Assembly (NCBI GenBank): GCA_903813345.2
Contig: CAIIXF020000012.1
Location: forward strand, 8,145,615-8,209,614
Reading direction: 5' to 3'
Source of the DNA: Owenia fusiformis
Taxonomy: Eukaryota; Annelida; Polychaeta; Sabellida; Oweniidae
Length of the DNA stretch: 64,000 bases
Below the pieces are notes generated by a model. It was not told where the DNA came from and made no database searches. It worked only from the letters and a program-made list of their open reading frames with translations. Position 1 is the stretch's first letter, and each line of letters starts with the position of its first letter. The translations under genes and the position numbers were made by a program. Of the stretch, positions 1-11,673 are shown one piece after another.

Positions 1-740
1 CATTCCCAGGTAGAGAACATGAACATGTAAACCCCTATTGAGATGACATATGTTTCTGATTGGTCAAAATCGAAAAACAAAATGTCGTCCTCAAAACTTT
101 CGAAATACGCTTCGATATATATTTTTTTTGTTCATTTTTTGCATGTTGACCAATATCATAACTTTATATTTCACATCAACATAAATATAGATGTACATAA
201 TATGCCTACATGAATTTAACACCACATCAGGGTGTAGATATGCCATATTTTGTCTTCCATGGATAATGAATAAAAATCGTTTATCAAAGTTTATCGAGAG
301 TATATGATTTTGACCACTCCAACAAGAATTTTGATATGCCATTAACCTTATCATATTTATATTTATTATAATCATAAAAAACAATGCTAAATTGTGATTC
401 TTCCAATGTATGAAGACTGTGCGATCGCTTCGAAAAGAATTATCTCAAATAGTAACATTCGAGTAGAATGTAGATGTGTAAAACTATGCATTAGGTTAGT
501 GTTATAAATCTTTTACTTGTCATAGTAATCAAAAATAATTATCAGATTTTTACAGTGTTTTATATTGCATCATGGCATTTACAGACACTCACAAAGTTAC
601 CATTGTAGTGATTGTACAAGTAGCTACGTTAGGCTACACAACGGGGCTTCACAGATGTACTTACGATGGTACTAAACATAACACATATAGAATACGATAA
701 AGCGCTGAATGTAGACTCAGTTGAGTTATTGTTCGGGGAT
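1..740. other. AT-rich intergenic sequence
   Basis: I see no supportable gene here. Short open frames lack domain features, and no RNA gene was recognised. Confidence 0.5.
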
Positions 741-1263
741 AATCATCACTGGTGATCCACTCGATTACGCTGGTTACCAAAACGATTCGTTTCGTTTTGG
801 TAACAAAATGTCGGAACATCGAAGGTACGATTTTACTTTTTTCCTTATTTCACACGTTGTAGGCAGAATTCCGACGACATTTTTAACACAAACGTGTATC
901 AGTATCATATGTTTAAGAAAATGTACATATTTGCGAACAAATAGTTCAGAAGACAACAGAATCGTCGATTTAATTTCTCACTTAAGTTACATAAACGGTT
1001 TTTCGAAAAACAGTTAAGATCTGCACTTAAGTGAGGAATTAAATCGACGATTCTGTTGTCTTCTGAGCTATTTTTTCGCAAACATGTACATTTTCTAAAA
1101 CATATGATGCTGATACACGTTTGTGACAAAAACGTCGCTGGTATTCTGCCTACAACGCGTGAAATAAGGAAAAAGAAAAATCGTACCTTCGATGTCCGAC
1201 ATATTGTTACCAAAACGAACCGTTTCGGTAACCAGCGTAATCGAGCGGATCACCAGTGATCAT
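741..1263. mobile_element. Fold-back element with about 245-bp arms
   Basis: The left arm (about 741-988) is the imperfect reverse complement of the right arm (about 1023-1263), with a loop of about 35 bp. The outer ends read ATCACTGGTGATCC and contain CTCGATTACGCTGGTTACC. Next to each end lies a smaller hairpin built from GGTTACC and GGTAAC. No transposase frame is present, and the open frames inside are mirror images of each other. A separate copy of the end lies at 31009-31053. The class of the source transposon is unknown. Confidence 0.8.
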
Positions 1264-1956
1264 TGTACAACTAAAATTAATTGAATTCAATTGTTGAATT
1301 GAAACAAAATACAATAATAATGTTAACATATAGAGTATGTTAAATAGCTAATGAGTCCTGATACATCATGACATCTTATTTCTTCTCCAGTCCTAAAACT
1401 GTGCATCTGTGCATTTGCTAATTTATATGTGGTTGAATACAATGCCTATTATGTAATGGATTGACATTAAGGTATATGATAACTATCACACTTATTGACA
1501 GTTATAACACATCCCATCTGATGTGTTCAGATCACAGAATATGCCTAATAAAATCAAAGCAAGTTTCGGTTGAAACAGAAGGATGTTATGAGTATCGAAA
1601 TGTAATGAGTGGCTATTGCACTAGGCCGTGTGGGCTCACCGTTCGGAATATCCTGCTTTAAAACTATTTGATTAGCCAACCGTATGTCCATGTCTAGCCC
1701 TGCCATCTGCAAAACGTATCCATACTGTAGCGAACGATGAGCCCACGTGGTCTAACGTAACAGCTCCATAAAGTGTTGAAAGATTGAATTTAATAAAAAA
1801 GAAATTATATTGCATAAACGTGAATTTGCATTGTGTTTCTAGTCCTATACATGTATTCCATTAGAAAGTTTTAGAGAACGTCTTCTTTTAGACGGAATTC
1901 ATAGACATATACAGTACCATTATACAAGAGATGAGCAGTCTGTAGATATTCGTTAA
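1264..1956. other. Intergenic, nothing recognised
   Basis: AT-rich sequence. No coding region, RNA gene or clear repeat could be supported. Confidence 0.4.
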
Positions 1957-2094
1957 TTGGTTATCCCACATTTGCTCCGATTCATTGCCCGGCGGCCGAC
2001 AGATTAAATATTCTGTTCAAAACTGAATGCAATTGTCAGCAGGATACTCAATCGGCCGGACGCCGGCCGATAAATGTGAGCAAATGTGACCAGG
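1957..2094. mobile_element. Hairpin MITE, GGCCG-rich family, copy 1
   Basis: The sequence folds back on itself. CACATTTGCTCCGATT near the left end pairs with TGTGAGCAAATGTG near the right end, and inner GGCGGCCG pairs with CGGCCGG. Two relatives at 59685-59830 and 59913-60030 share the ends and the internal TTGTTCAAAATTGAAT-like segment. This is a non-coding, non-autonomous element. Confidence 0.75.
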
Positions 2095-3979
2095 TGTGAA
2101 AGAAATGATGGTCCCCCAGGGATTATGGTCCCCTTTCTTAACGGCCCTTATTGGCCCAGATTGCGTATAAGATAATGAGGGAAAGAGTTTAGGTCACCAT
2201 ATAAATCAATGGAGAGTAGGACCATAATTGATAGAACCTCCTACCCGTTTACACCAGGCATTAATGTTTTTATCCATCCTTGTATAGATATGCTTTCGTT
2301 GTTAATATTGATTCACTATTTTATAAATGCCTCGCATCTTATGAACTGTAGCTAGTTTTGAATAGATAAACCCTGGTAAGTTCTTAAAATGCTGCAATTT
2401 CAATTAGGGGCAATTCTTCATATATCTTTTGGACATAAGTTTCAGCCAGTCTAAGATTTCCCTTTTCAATAATATGTATTATAATAGCCCCGCTTGGAAT
2501 TTTAATCCTATTTCTGCAGCAACGCTAACTATACTTTATCTGTAAAATGCCTGTATTTCATATTTATATGATTGTTCCATTGTTTCAGATGGAATTATGA
2601 TAACAATTTCCATTTGCTTGAAAAAGATTTATTAAATAAGAAATATTGCAGACCAAAACATTTTGACACATATATATGATGAAAATATTTAACAAACATA
2701 AATGGCCGTCAATAAACTAGAAAAAATAAAATAAAAGAATAATCTAAGTAGTCCTGAATGGCTTATCACCACTTTCAAGTTATTTATTCCGTGGCACTGG
2801 ATTTGTTAATTATACTACGGATCGTAACTGATTATTTCGGTCATAACATGTCGAATGTCTTTAACTGGTAAATAGGGATATTACGACCTGCCCAGTTCAT
2901 GTACAACTAACTTACCGCAAGTTAGTCGACAAGTGAAATGGTTCCAATAAGCGATGTTTCAAAAATATATGATTTTCTATCGTTTTACGTTTTGGCGAAT
3001 ATAAACTAAAGAGGTTACTTCGCTAGAGCTTTTGAATTCTTCTATTAATTGGTAAAATACTTGTTTTCTCTTCAAAGTACAGTCAATCGTATATTACATA
3101 TGAATTATAAATATATACAATCAAAATCAAAACGTTAACGAACATGTATTCCAAGAACCCAATTTTCTTCAACTTATGATATTACAAGCAACACTATAAT
3201 CTTACAATTGCCGAACAGCACCCATCTGGACATCCTTTTCTTCATTTGATACATATTTTATAATGTAATTTACATTTTGATTGTGAAAATTCTCCCGGCG
3301 CAACGTCTGCCGGTGATCGGTTGGCAGTTGAAAAATACCGTAATCGGTAGGCACCCATAAGGTGAATCTGAACTTATGTGAGCAAAGCATAAACGATAAA
3401 TCATGATCATAAATCATGATACGCAGGTAAACCGAGAATGCGAGATAAAGGTACGTTTTAATAAATCCGTAACCCAATATTTTGTAGCTCCCAGTGTGAA
3501 TAACGTAATGCGTTAATTTCAGTCAAAATCAAATAATTCGATGGAACAGCATTTCCCTCTATAAACTTATCATCGGTTCAAAACCATAACATAATGGGTC
3601 AAACCTCAGGAATTCCCGGGGATCTCAGCCCCCCTATACTTTAACATGGAAAAATTGATGAATGGGGGAAAAAAATATTTCTGATCAGTTAAACAAATAT
3701 GTGTCCACATTATGTAAGACTTTAGATAATTAAAGACCTAGAAACAAAATATTTTGTTTCTATAATTATATAAAGGGCATTATATTTAACCACAAAGAAA
3801 GGGTTAAACCTGAAAAACGAGTTCATCGATTCGCCAAAAAGGTTGTAGAAAAATCCATTTTGATGATTCAGAAATAATATTTTAGAATATGAAAATTCAC
3901 CTCATCTCCTAAATTGTGTTACAATTTTATATTGATCATCGAAATAATAAAAAACTTATACCCATCTAAAAAGCTCTCT
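2095..3979. other. Intergenic, nothing recognised
   Basis: AT-rich sequence between the hairpin MITE and the truncated 3' side of the LINE. The 91-codon minus-strand frame at 3202-3477 shows no domain. I see no polyA tail or 3' UTR for the LINE. Confidence 0.4.
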
Positions 3980-5344
3980 CTATCGAGCCTCTTCCTTTAG
4001 TTTTTCTAAAGCTTTTATTAAAAAATCGTGGCTTAGAAAATCAAATGCCTTGAGAAAGTCAACAGCTACAAAAGCGCCCCCTATATTCTCATCTTCTGTA
4101 TAAAACATCATGTCATCTATTAATCTTATAATTTCAGCCATTTGTCTTTCTTTTATGAATGCTGCTTGATCTGATTTAATTAACTTGCCTAATACAGATT
4201 CAATGCGCTTGCACATAACTTTGGAAATTATTTTTGCATCCACATTTATTAATGAAATCGGAGGTTGGTTTTTTAAAAACATGACATCTCTTCCTTTTTT
4301 CGGAATGAGTTTCATAATGATTTCTCTCTGAGAAACTGACATTTCCTTTTTATTAAATGTGAAACCTATAGAATTCATAAAAGTTGTTTTTATTTTTTCC
4401 CAAAATGTAGAATACAATTCAATAGTAAGACCATCACTTCCGGGGGACTTATTATTTTTAAAAGTTTGAAAAATTTTATAACATTCTTGCTCTGTGATTT
4501 GACATTCCATAGACAATTTTTCCTCCTCGGTTAGCTTAGGAATATTATTATTTTCTAAGAATACATCTGCATTTTTATTATATACATTTGCTTTTGATTT
4601 TGAATAAAGCTGTTTATAAAATTCCTTGATTTTATTTTGAATTATTTTAAAATCTTTAGATATTACTCCATTTGCATTTTTTAATTGTGTTATGTTACTT
4701 TTTGCAGCATTTTGTTTCTCTAGTTGAAGAAAATATTTTGAGCCTTTCTCCCCTTCAACAAAATCTTGAGATCTTGATCGAATTCTCTCACCTTGTGTTA
4801 CATAGTCAAAATGAGTCTCAAGCTCTAATTGGCATTTGTAGTATGCATTTTTAATTTCTATGTCATTTGGATTTTTAACTAAATTGCTCTGTAGCGTATT
4901 AAGTTTGTTTTCTAGGTCACATTTGTTTTTCTTTCTAGCCTTTGCCCTCTTCTTTGAATAAGCAATGGTAAAGTGTCGTATTTTGTATTTAATAAAATCC
5001 CAGACAACTCGTTGATCTTCAATTTCTGTAACTTCATTTAACCATTTGGGAATATTTTGCCCAAGTTCATGTTTAAAATCAATGTCATTTGAAAGGCTAT
5101 TATTATACCGCCAGTGGTTTGGGCCTGGTTTTTTATTTATATTATTAAAATAAATGACTATAGGAGAATGATCCGACTTAATACCTGTATCTATATCAAT
5201 CTTCTCAACATTATGTTGGAGGTTATCTGAACACAGCCACAAATCTAACCTACTCATTATTGTAGGATTTTTCTGACGCCAAGTGTATCTTTTTCTGTTG
5301 GGGTTTCTAAGACGCCATAAATCAACCAAGTCTAAATTAAGCAT
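3980..5344 (-). pseudogene. LINE ORF2, end of endonuclease plus partial reverse transcriptase
   Basis: Continues ORF2 after the frameshift. It carries the endonuclease SDHSP motif (codons about 58-62), a basic linker region, then reverse transcriptase motifs: SPGSDGLTIELY, KNQPPISLINVDAKIISK, DQAAFIKERQ and motif A as AVDFLKAFD with the first catalytic Asp. The frame ends 20 residues later at a stop, before the second catalytic motif. The apparent start Met at 5344 is an artefact of the frameshift. This copy cannot encode an active polymerase. Confidence 0.85.
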
Positions 5345-5865
5345 GAATGTGTCAAAAAATTGATAATCTGTTTATTAACTTTATGATTTCCACCACTTCT
5401 ATCAAGATCTGCACTGAATATGATATTGAAATCGCCGCCTATTATTAAATGGGTGTCATCGTTTGCGAAATCTTCTATCTTACGCGCGAATTCAGTCCAA
5501 AATGGAAGTTTTTCTTGTTCGATGGTTGGCCCATAAACATTTATTAAAATAAAGCGTTCATTTTGAATCTCAGTGTCTAAAATAAGAAACCGCCCGTTTT
5601 TATCAGAAATGTGTCGTTTGACCTTAATATCAAGAGAGTCTTTTATTAATATCATTACTCCTCTACTTTTAGAGGACCCATGTGAAAAATATATATCACC
5701 TTTCCAGTTATTATTATATGTATTTTCAATTTCGTGTGTACTGTGGGTTTCTTGTAAAAAGGTAATGTCTTTGTTTTTACTTTTTACCCAATTCATAACC
5801 GTATCCCGTTTATTTTGATTCACCAAGCCCCTAACATTAAAAGATAGCATATTAAAATTCATCAT
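5332..5865 (-). pseudogene. LINE ORF2, endonuclease part
   Basis: The N-terminal apurinic/apyrimidinic-type endonuclease of ORF2. Visible motifs are SFNVRGL (Asn), LQETHS (catalytic Glu), NVYGP and GGDFN (Asp/Asn). The SDHSP motif that completes the active site lies in the next frame, so the gene is split by a frameshift. The break maps to a run of six A on the plus strand (5354-5359), where the frames join if one base is missing. ORF2 starts about 280 bp downstream of the end of ORF1. Confidence 0.8.
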
Positions 5866-6149
5866 CGATCTAGCGCCTGTTCATTTTGTGGTTTAACCTA
5901 TAAAAATATGTAGTATTAAATAATTTATATCCAATATATACTTTTAGGCATATGATTAGTTTACAACAGTAATGTATCATCCAAATAACATATTTGTACA
6001 ACATAGCTAAATATTCATTCACTCCTATCAAATTCAGACATCCCATTCTCACATACACATTCATTGTATTCTTAACAATAGTCCTTCAATAAATAATTGA
6101 TGAACTATTTTCCATTAAAGTCTCTGTGGGCTCCCTCCATCGAAAAATA

Positions 6150-6968
6150 TTAGTCTTTCTTTAAGGTTATTGGTATTCTGGATACATCTGTGCTCTTGTA
6201 TGTTCTATTGTCCAAATGTAGTGTGTCTGCTATCATAAATGCTCGTTTTCCCTGATTCCGCGCTTCTTTCATATACGGGTAGAGTGCCTTTCTCCTCGTG
6301 TTAATCTCTTTACAAAAGCTTTCATCCATTCTGTATGGGGAGTCTTTGCAGTTTCGTCGAGCGTCCCATACCAGCTTTTTATCTTTGAACCAATGGAATT
6401 TTGCTGTGATTGGTCTGCTCTTATTTGCTGATCTATCATTTTGGTTTCTTTTTCCCAGACGATGGACTCTTTCGAATTTTATATCTTTCGCATCTATTTT
6501 GAGTTGTTCATTAATCATCTTCCTCACTTTTAATTCACAATCTTCATCTTCTGATTCCTCTATATTGTAAAAGTGGATGCTGTCTCTCCTAGAGTATGTG
6601 TCTTGATCAAGAACTTTGTCCGATAAGGTATCGTATGCAATTTTCGCTCTTTTCAAATCCATTGTCATCTCTGTTATACGACTATTAAGCTCTGTGATCG
6701 TTTTCTTGTTCTCATTCGTTGCCTCAATTGTTTTCTCCAGCTTTCCGTCCACGAAATTTATAGACCTATTGATCTCATCCACCTTTTTGTCCAAAGTGTT
6801 CATTAAATCAGCTTTATTTTCTTTAAGCGTATCCAGAACATCTTTAACAGCATCTGAAAGTGTATCTTTGATGATAGGTGTGATTGCTTCAGTAACAATT
6901 TGAGTCATGGATTGAACAAAATTTTCATCCTTCAGTAAATCTTCACCGGATATTTTCTTAGGTGGCAT
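6150..6968 (-). CDS. LINE ORF1 protein (RNA-binding chaperone type)
   Basis: A 272-residue open frame starting MPPKKISGEDLL. The N-terminal half (about residues 25-115) is a heptad-rich coiled coil. It is followed by an RRM-like segment (from about 125: DSIHFYNIEESEDEDCE, then FERVHRLGKR) and a basic C-terminal domain (about 185-260). This is the plan of L1-type ORF1 proteins (Transposase_22 group), which trimerise and coat the element's RNA. The frame is intact although its partner ORF2 is broken. It is a transposon gene, not a host gene. Confidence 0.8.
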   Translation of the reverse strand: MPPKKISGEDLLKDENFVQSMTQIVTEAITPIIKDTLSDAVKDVLDTLKENKADLMNTLDKKVDEINRSINFVDGKLEKTIEATNENKKTITELNSRITEMTMDLKRAKIAYDTLSDKVLDQDTYSRRDSIHFYNIEESEDEDCELKVRKMINEQLKIDAKDIKFERVHRLGKRNQNDRSANKSRPITAKFHWFKDKKLVWDARRNCKDSPYRMDESFCKEINTRRKALYPYMKEARNQGKRAFMIADTLHLDNRTYKSTDVSRIPITLKKD

Positions 6969-7036
6969 CTTAAAGGTATATGTACTAGATAAAACACGTG
7001 GTGTTGTGTGTTCAGTCCGTAAATATATGAGTAGGT

Positions 7037-7290
7037 ATCACTGAAATAGAACGCAGTGTATATCCATATGTTGTCTGCATTCAGTTTACATTCGCTCAAT
7101 TCGAACGCTTGGTGGAAATATGTGTATCAGAATTATTGCAGTTAAATTGCGATGTCGCTGAAATCGAACAGTGTGTTCAGCAATAGATGCGCTGCTATTC
7201 ACCGTCAATTCACTCAGTAAGGTCGCTCAAATCGAACGATATATAGAAATTAATAAGCTGCTAGTCCCCACTTAAGTCGCTCAAATCGAA
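7037..7290 (-). repeat. Short repeated motifs in the LINE 5' region
   Basis: Five related copies of TCGCTCAAATCGAAC (plus-strand reading) start near 7037, 7093, 7153, 7224 and 7272, about 50-70 bp apart. They lie just upstream of ORF1. Some LINE families carry such repeated 5' units as promoters; that role here is inference. A related fragment lies at 35622. Confidence 0.55.
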
Positions 7291-7292
7291 CG

Positions 7293-7877
7293 ATCTACTC
7301 TTTACATTGACATGGATTTTTACAATGTAGGACACTTGAAATTATTTGTAAAGCTAGGAAATGGGCCAAAAGTGAATTTCGCGAGACAAAAATGGCGACC
7401 ATTTTGAAAATAGGCGAGCTTTTGAACCAGGAGTCATAGGGGAGTTTTCTGTATTGATGTTGAACAGAAATAACTTAAAACAGGAATCCTATCGACAGAG
7501 GTTTTAAAATGTGCCACTGTTATTGACGGAAAGTGGATTTCGCGAGTCAGATAGACAAATCAATGTTAACTAAAATGGCTGAAAATAAAAAAAATGGATA
7601 TAATTTTTCGCTGATTTTTTGTGACAAAATTATTTCTTATATCTACCCTTTACATTGACATGGATTTTTAAAATGTGGGACACCTGAAATTATTTGTAAA
7701 GCTAGGAAATGGGTCAAAAGTGAATTTCGAGAGACAAAAGTGGCGGCCATTTTGAAAATAGGCGAGCTTTTGAACCAGGAGTCATAGGGGAGTTTTCTGT
7801 ATTGATGTTGAACAGAAATAACTTAAAACAGGAATCCTATCGACAGAGGTTTTAAAACGTGCCACTATTGTTGACGG
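7293..7877. repeat. Direct repeat of about 237 bp, two copies
   Basis: Copy 1 spans 7293-7530 and copy 2 spans 7641-7877. Both begin ATCTAC.CTTTACATTGACATGG and are nearly identical. Both contain a TGGCG.CCATTTTG core and end in GCCACT..T.TTGACGGA. A spacer of about 110 bp that carries its own ATGGCTG motif separates them. Confidence 0.85.
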
Positions 7878-7915
7878 ACGGACGGACAGACGGACGGACA
7901 GACAGACAGACGGAC
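7872..7915. repeat. GACG/GACA tetranucleotide microsatellite
   Basis: An uninterrupted run of GACG and GACA tetramers at the downstream edge of the second direct-repeat copy. Confidence 0.9.
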
Positions 7916-7959
7916 AAGTGAGTGAATGCAAAAGCTCACCATGTGAGCTAAAAAGCTCA

Positions 7960-8800
7960 AAGAACGGTTAAAAAGTGACTTTGGAGACCATGAATAGGTT
8001 TTAGAGGCTGGGGATTTTATTTGTGTCTAAATTTAAATAATAATAGAAATCTTCTATATGAAATTCCAAGATGGCCTCCAAAGTGGGTGCCAAAATGAAT
8101 ATGTAAAGTATTTATATGAACTCAAAGAACAGTTAAAAAGTGCTTTTGCAGACCATGATAGGGTTTTAGAGGTTAATACGGATTCCATCCATGGATAAAT
8201 CTAAGTGATTAAAGAATATCTTTATATAGAAATTTGAAATGGCTGCCAAAATGGCCAAACATATGGCTGCTAAAACGAATTTATATGCACATAGAAAAGT
8301 TAGAAAAGTAATGTACGTAATAGATATCTGAAACTAGGTTTCAGGGGAAAATGGTTTCAATTTAGCCTTAACCAAAGTCATCTTAACCTTTTCTCATATT
8401 AAAATCCAAAATGGTCACCAAAATGGCTGCCAAAATGATTATTTACAAGTACATACATGTATATCTATAAGCATTAACAGAGGATGTTGGCAAGTGATTG
8501 TGGTATCTTTGACTAGTTCTAGATCTAGAGATTGAAGATTTCATTTACCATTGACATTTTTTCTCTTTACTTTAATTGTTAAATTGTTATCTCGATGAAA
8601 ATCAAAGATGGCTGCCGAAATCGCTGCCAAATTGGCTGTTGGTTAAGTTTGTCCTATTTTCTAGCTTATTTCTCTCTTTATCTGTTGAAGATTGAAGATT
8701 TCAGTTACCATTGACATTTTTTCTCTTTACTTTAATTGTTAAATTGTTGTCTTGATGAAAATCAAAGATGGCTGCCAAAATCGCCAAAACCTCTATATTT
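7960..8800 (+). repeat. Forward array of about 160-bp units with ATGGC cores
   Basis: Units share CTCAAAGAAC.GTTAAAAAGTG, GACCATGA.AGGGTTTTAGAGG and a core such as CCAAGATGGC or ATGGCTGCCAAAATGG. Cores fall near 8066, 8236, 8405, 8601 and 8761, about 160-195 bp apart. The last two units (from 8531 and 8691) are the closest pair, sharing about 100 bp at 160-bp spacing. No coding content. Confidence 0.7.
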
Positions 8801-8804
8801 TTCA

Positions 8805-8965
8805 GTGTTCAGTGTTGTTTTCGTTTTTTGTCTTTTTTTGTTTGTTTTCTTTCTTTTGTTTTCTTTGCTGCCTTTCAATTTTCTTGTTTTATTTGTGTTT
8901 TCTCATTTGTGTTGTCTTTGTTTTTTTCATTTTCTTTGTTTTTCTCTTTTTCTTTTTTCTTGGAA
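8805..8965. repeat. T-rich low-complexity tract
   Basis: Almost pure T with scattered G and C, mostly TTTTC and TTTG words. Three overlapping Phe/Leu-rich frames read through it and are by-products of the composition. Confidence 0.85.
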
Positions 8966-9655
8966 TTAGAGCTTTCAAGATACACCAAAATTTAACTTGG
9001 TCCATTGTCAAGAGCCGATTCCCAGGGTGCTAAAATACTTATTAACCTTTTTTGGATGTGTGTTTGTTTGAGATTATTGGAACCAAAGTTGCCTATCTAC
9101 TCCCACGTAACCTTTGCAAGTCACCCCGTCTTACTATGTTGATGTTGCCCCTTCTCCTCAGCCTCTGTTGTTGTAATGGAAGTTACATAGTTGGAAAAGT
9201 CATAGGAGAATAACAAAAAACTGAACGCATGAGACTTTGAACCAACTCCCTACATGGCTAAGGTCAATAGCTTTCATTCATTTTTCTAGTTCTCACAGAT
9301 GCTGCTGAGATCTTTAAGAAACTCATCGAAATATTTCCCTAGATATTCAATTCTCTCATCATCGATAGTATGAAAAATTGCACATTAGCTTCCTTTGTAT
9401 ACCATTCAGCTGAAAAGATTCCTTGGATAGCACTAGATACATGCCCAATTGGCCATCATCTCGAGGCAGCTTAGAATCCGTTGTGCTCCAGGGAATGACT
9501 AGGTCATAACAGTGATGATGTCCATAAAGACTTGGCAAGAAGGATGTTTTGTGTCATCATTCACTTTGAGACCTCTTTACTTGGACTCTTCTGCTTTCAC
9601 AATCCAGTTCATTGCTGCGATGAAGAGGGTACAATTGAGATGGTACATCCCATCA

Positions 9656-10520
9656 GGGCCATCTTGGATATTCAAATAAATGTATTCCAAAATTACTTAT
9701 TCTTTTGGCAGCCATTTTGGTTGCCACCCTGAATATCCAAATAAAAAAATTATTTGATGACTAAGTTGTAGACATAATTAAAGTTCTCGACCATTGAAAC
9801 CTAGACATGGTCTCCAAAATCACTTTGAACATATATTAATAGTAACATATTCATTTTAGCAGCCATCTTTGATTTCCACATCAAGTTATTCTTTGATGAC
9901 TAAGACAATAAAATCATTGATCCCCAAACACTTTCATGGTCTACAAATTTAATTTTTATCTGTTCTTTGAGCGAAATATCGATACATGTAGTTACATTTT
10001 CATTTTGGTGTCCATCTTGGATTTCCATATAAAGCAACTCTTTGCTGACTTAAATGAGGCATAAAGGAAATCCTTGACCCCTAAACCCTTTCATTGTCTA
10101 CAAAATTGCTTTTTATCTGTTCCTTAAGCTTACATGTATATCAGTACTGTTATGACATATTCGTTTTGGCACCTATTTTGCGGCCATCTTGGATTTCAAT
10201 ATAAAGTAATCCTTAGATGACATTGCTTTAGACATGAATAAAATCTTTAGACTCTAAAACCTCTTCTAAAACTCTTCAAAATCATGTTGAAACGTTTTTG
10301 AGCTTGTATCATTAGTACATATTTGTTTTTGAACCAAATTTGGCGGCCATCTTGGATTTTCATATAAATTAATGTTTTGATGACTTGGATTTAGGAATAT
10401 CTCAAATCATTGACCCCTAAAACCCAGAATTAGACCCAAAAATCACTGATTTTGCCTCTCGGTATGCTTAGATATAACTTCTTTTATATGGTAGCAAGCG
10501 CACCGGCGGCCATTTTGATG
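9656..10520 (-). repeat. Reverse-oriented array of the 160-bp units
   Basis: The same unit as at 7960-8800 but on the other strand, with cores GGCAGCCATTTTGG or GCGGCCATCTTGGAT near 9707, 9861, 10011, 10181, 10341 and 10505, about 150-170 bp apart. Linking words include CTAAAACC, TTTCATGGTCTACAAA and TATCTGTTCTTTGAGC, which are reverse complements of words in the forward array. About 0.85 kb of unrelated sequence (8970-9650) lies between the arrays. Confidence 0.7.
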
Positions 10521-11228
10521 GGTGATAACACCTATTAAGCTACCACTTCTGCAATGCTATCACATATTTTCTTACTTTAGGGGTCTAGACCTTCCCAAAA
10601 ATCACCATGGCCATTATTCCCCTGATTAGGTACCGACCAACCCCCCAGGCTGATCGCCTATTAAGCTAAGAATAAAATCAACGAACCTATCCTTTTAATT
10701 GAGAATCCTGTTCAATTGAGAATGAATTTCTGAAAATTAAAAATTCAATGGAATGGAAGCTGTGTTACTTGAAACATTGATTCTGTAAGTGATATGAACA
10801 TATTGAGCAAGGCCGAGAAGTTACACTGCAGTATTATTGAATTTTATAACACGAGCAGTTAATAAGACAGGTGCTGTACATGTACATGTATTTCATTATT
10901 GAACTTGAGATATAATTTCAAAAAGAAGCAGAATATATAAGCTGTAAAGTTACCGGCTGAGATATCCAAGTTCATATTTTTTAGTCCACTTCTCGTGTTT
11001 TCTCAGTATATGTGCCTCGGAGCCACTCAAACTATTAACTGTAAGTAAACTGTGTATAAACAAGGCATAAAATGACAAATCAAAAACAGGAACGTGGTGT
11101 ATATTGTAAATAAGGTTTCAAACGCAATGACGTTAGACGACAACGAATGAATTCTATGGACGGTAACGTATTGTATTAATTGTACATTGGATATTTAGCG
11201 GACGGTTACGTGCATGTATACCCTTCAC

Positions 11229-11454
11229 TGGCGGATCTGGGGGAGGGACTGCCCCCCCCCCCCTTGGGGGGTCCCAAAAATTGGCCCAAAAACATTTGGG
11301 GCCAAGAAAGGCCTCTAGGTCATTACTGGGCCTCTTTAGGCCTTATTTTTTAATTTCAGGCCAAATTTTGAAGATATGGGGTTTTAGGGGCCCAAATTTT
11401 TTTTCTCTGAGCTGAAATCCCCCCCCCCCCTTGTTGGTTCCCAGATCCGCCCCT
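11229..11454. mobile_element. hAT-like MITE with G/C homopolymer interior
   Basis: Inverted ends CTGGCGGATCTGGG (11229) and CCCAGATCCGCCCCTG (to about 11454). The flanks ACCCTTCA and GCCTTTCA could be a decayed 8-bp target duplication. The inside holds C runs, TTGGGGCC words and TTTTTTT. Class assignment is tentative. Confidence 0.5.
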
Positions 11455-11673
11455 GCCTTTCAAATCAAGGTTGCTAGTTCTGATAGCCTCTCCCATGTCA
11501 TTGTTATAATTGGTAAGAAATGGAATATTGAATTGCTTATATTTGTTTTCAAGACTCGCAAGAGACGCTCTTGTTTGAGCCTCTATGGGGCAAGCACAAA
11601 ATTGTGTCTTGCTTTATTCATGAAACCAATTAAAGTAAAAAAGATAGCAATGGAGGGGCAAAAGAAGAATTTC

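Larger units (their letters stand above)
3980..7300 (-). mobile_element. L1/Tx1-like LINE, 3'-truncated
   Basis: A non-LTR retrotransposon read on the minus strand: a repeat-bearing 5' region (about 6969-7300), ORF1 (6968-6150) and ORF2 (5865-3980). ORF2 stops inside the reverse transcriptase before the catalytic [FY]xDD motif, so the 3' half is missing. Most dead LINE copies lose their 5' end instead. This loss therefore points to a later deletion or replacement, not to abortive reverse transcription. Confidence 0.85.

Noticed and set aside
905-1259. Overlapping open frames of 60-102 codons
   Set aside because: They mirror each other because they lie in the two arms of a fold-back element.
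8736-9033. Three overlapping Phe/Leu-rich open frames resembling membrane proteins
   Set aside because: They are translations of a T-rich low-complexity tract and have no upstream support.
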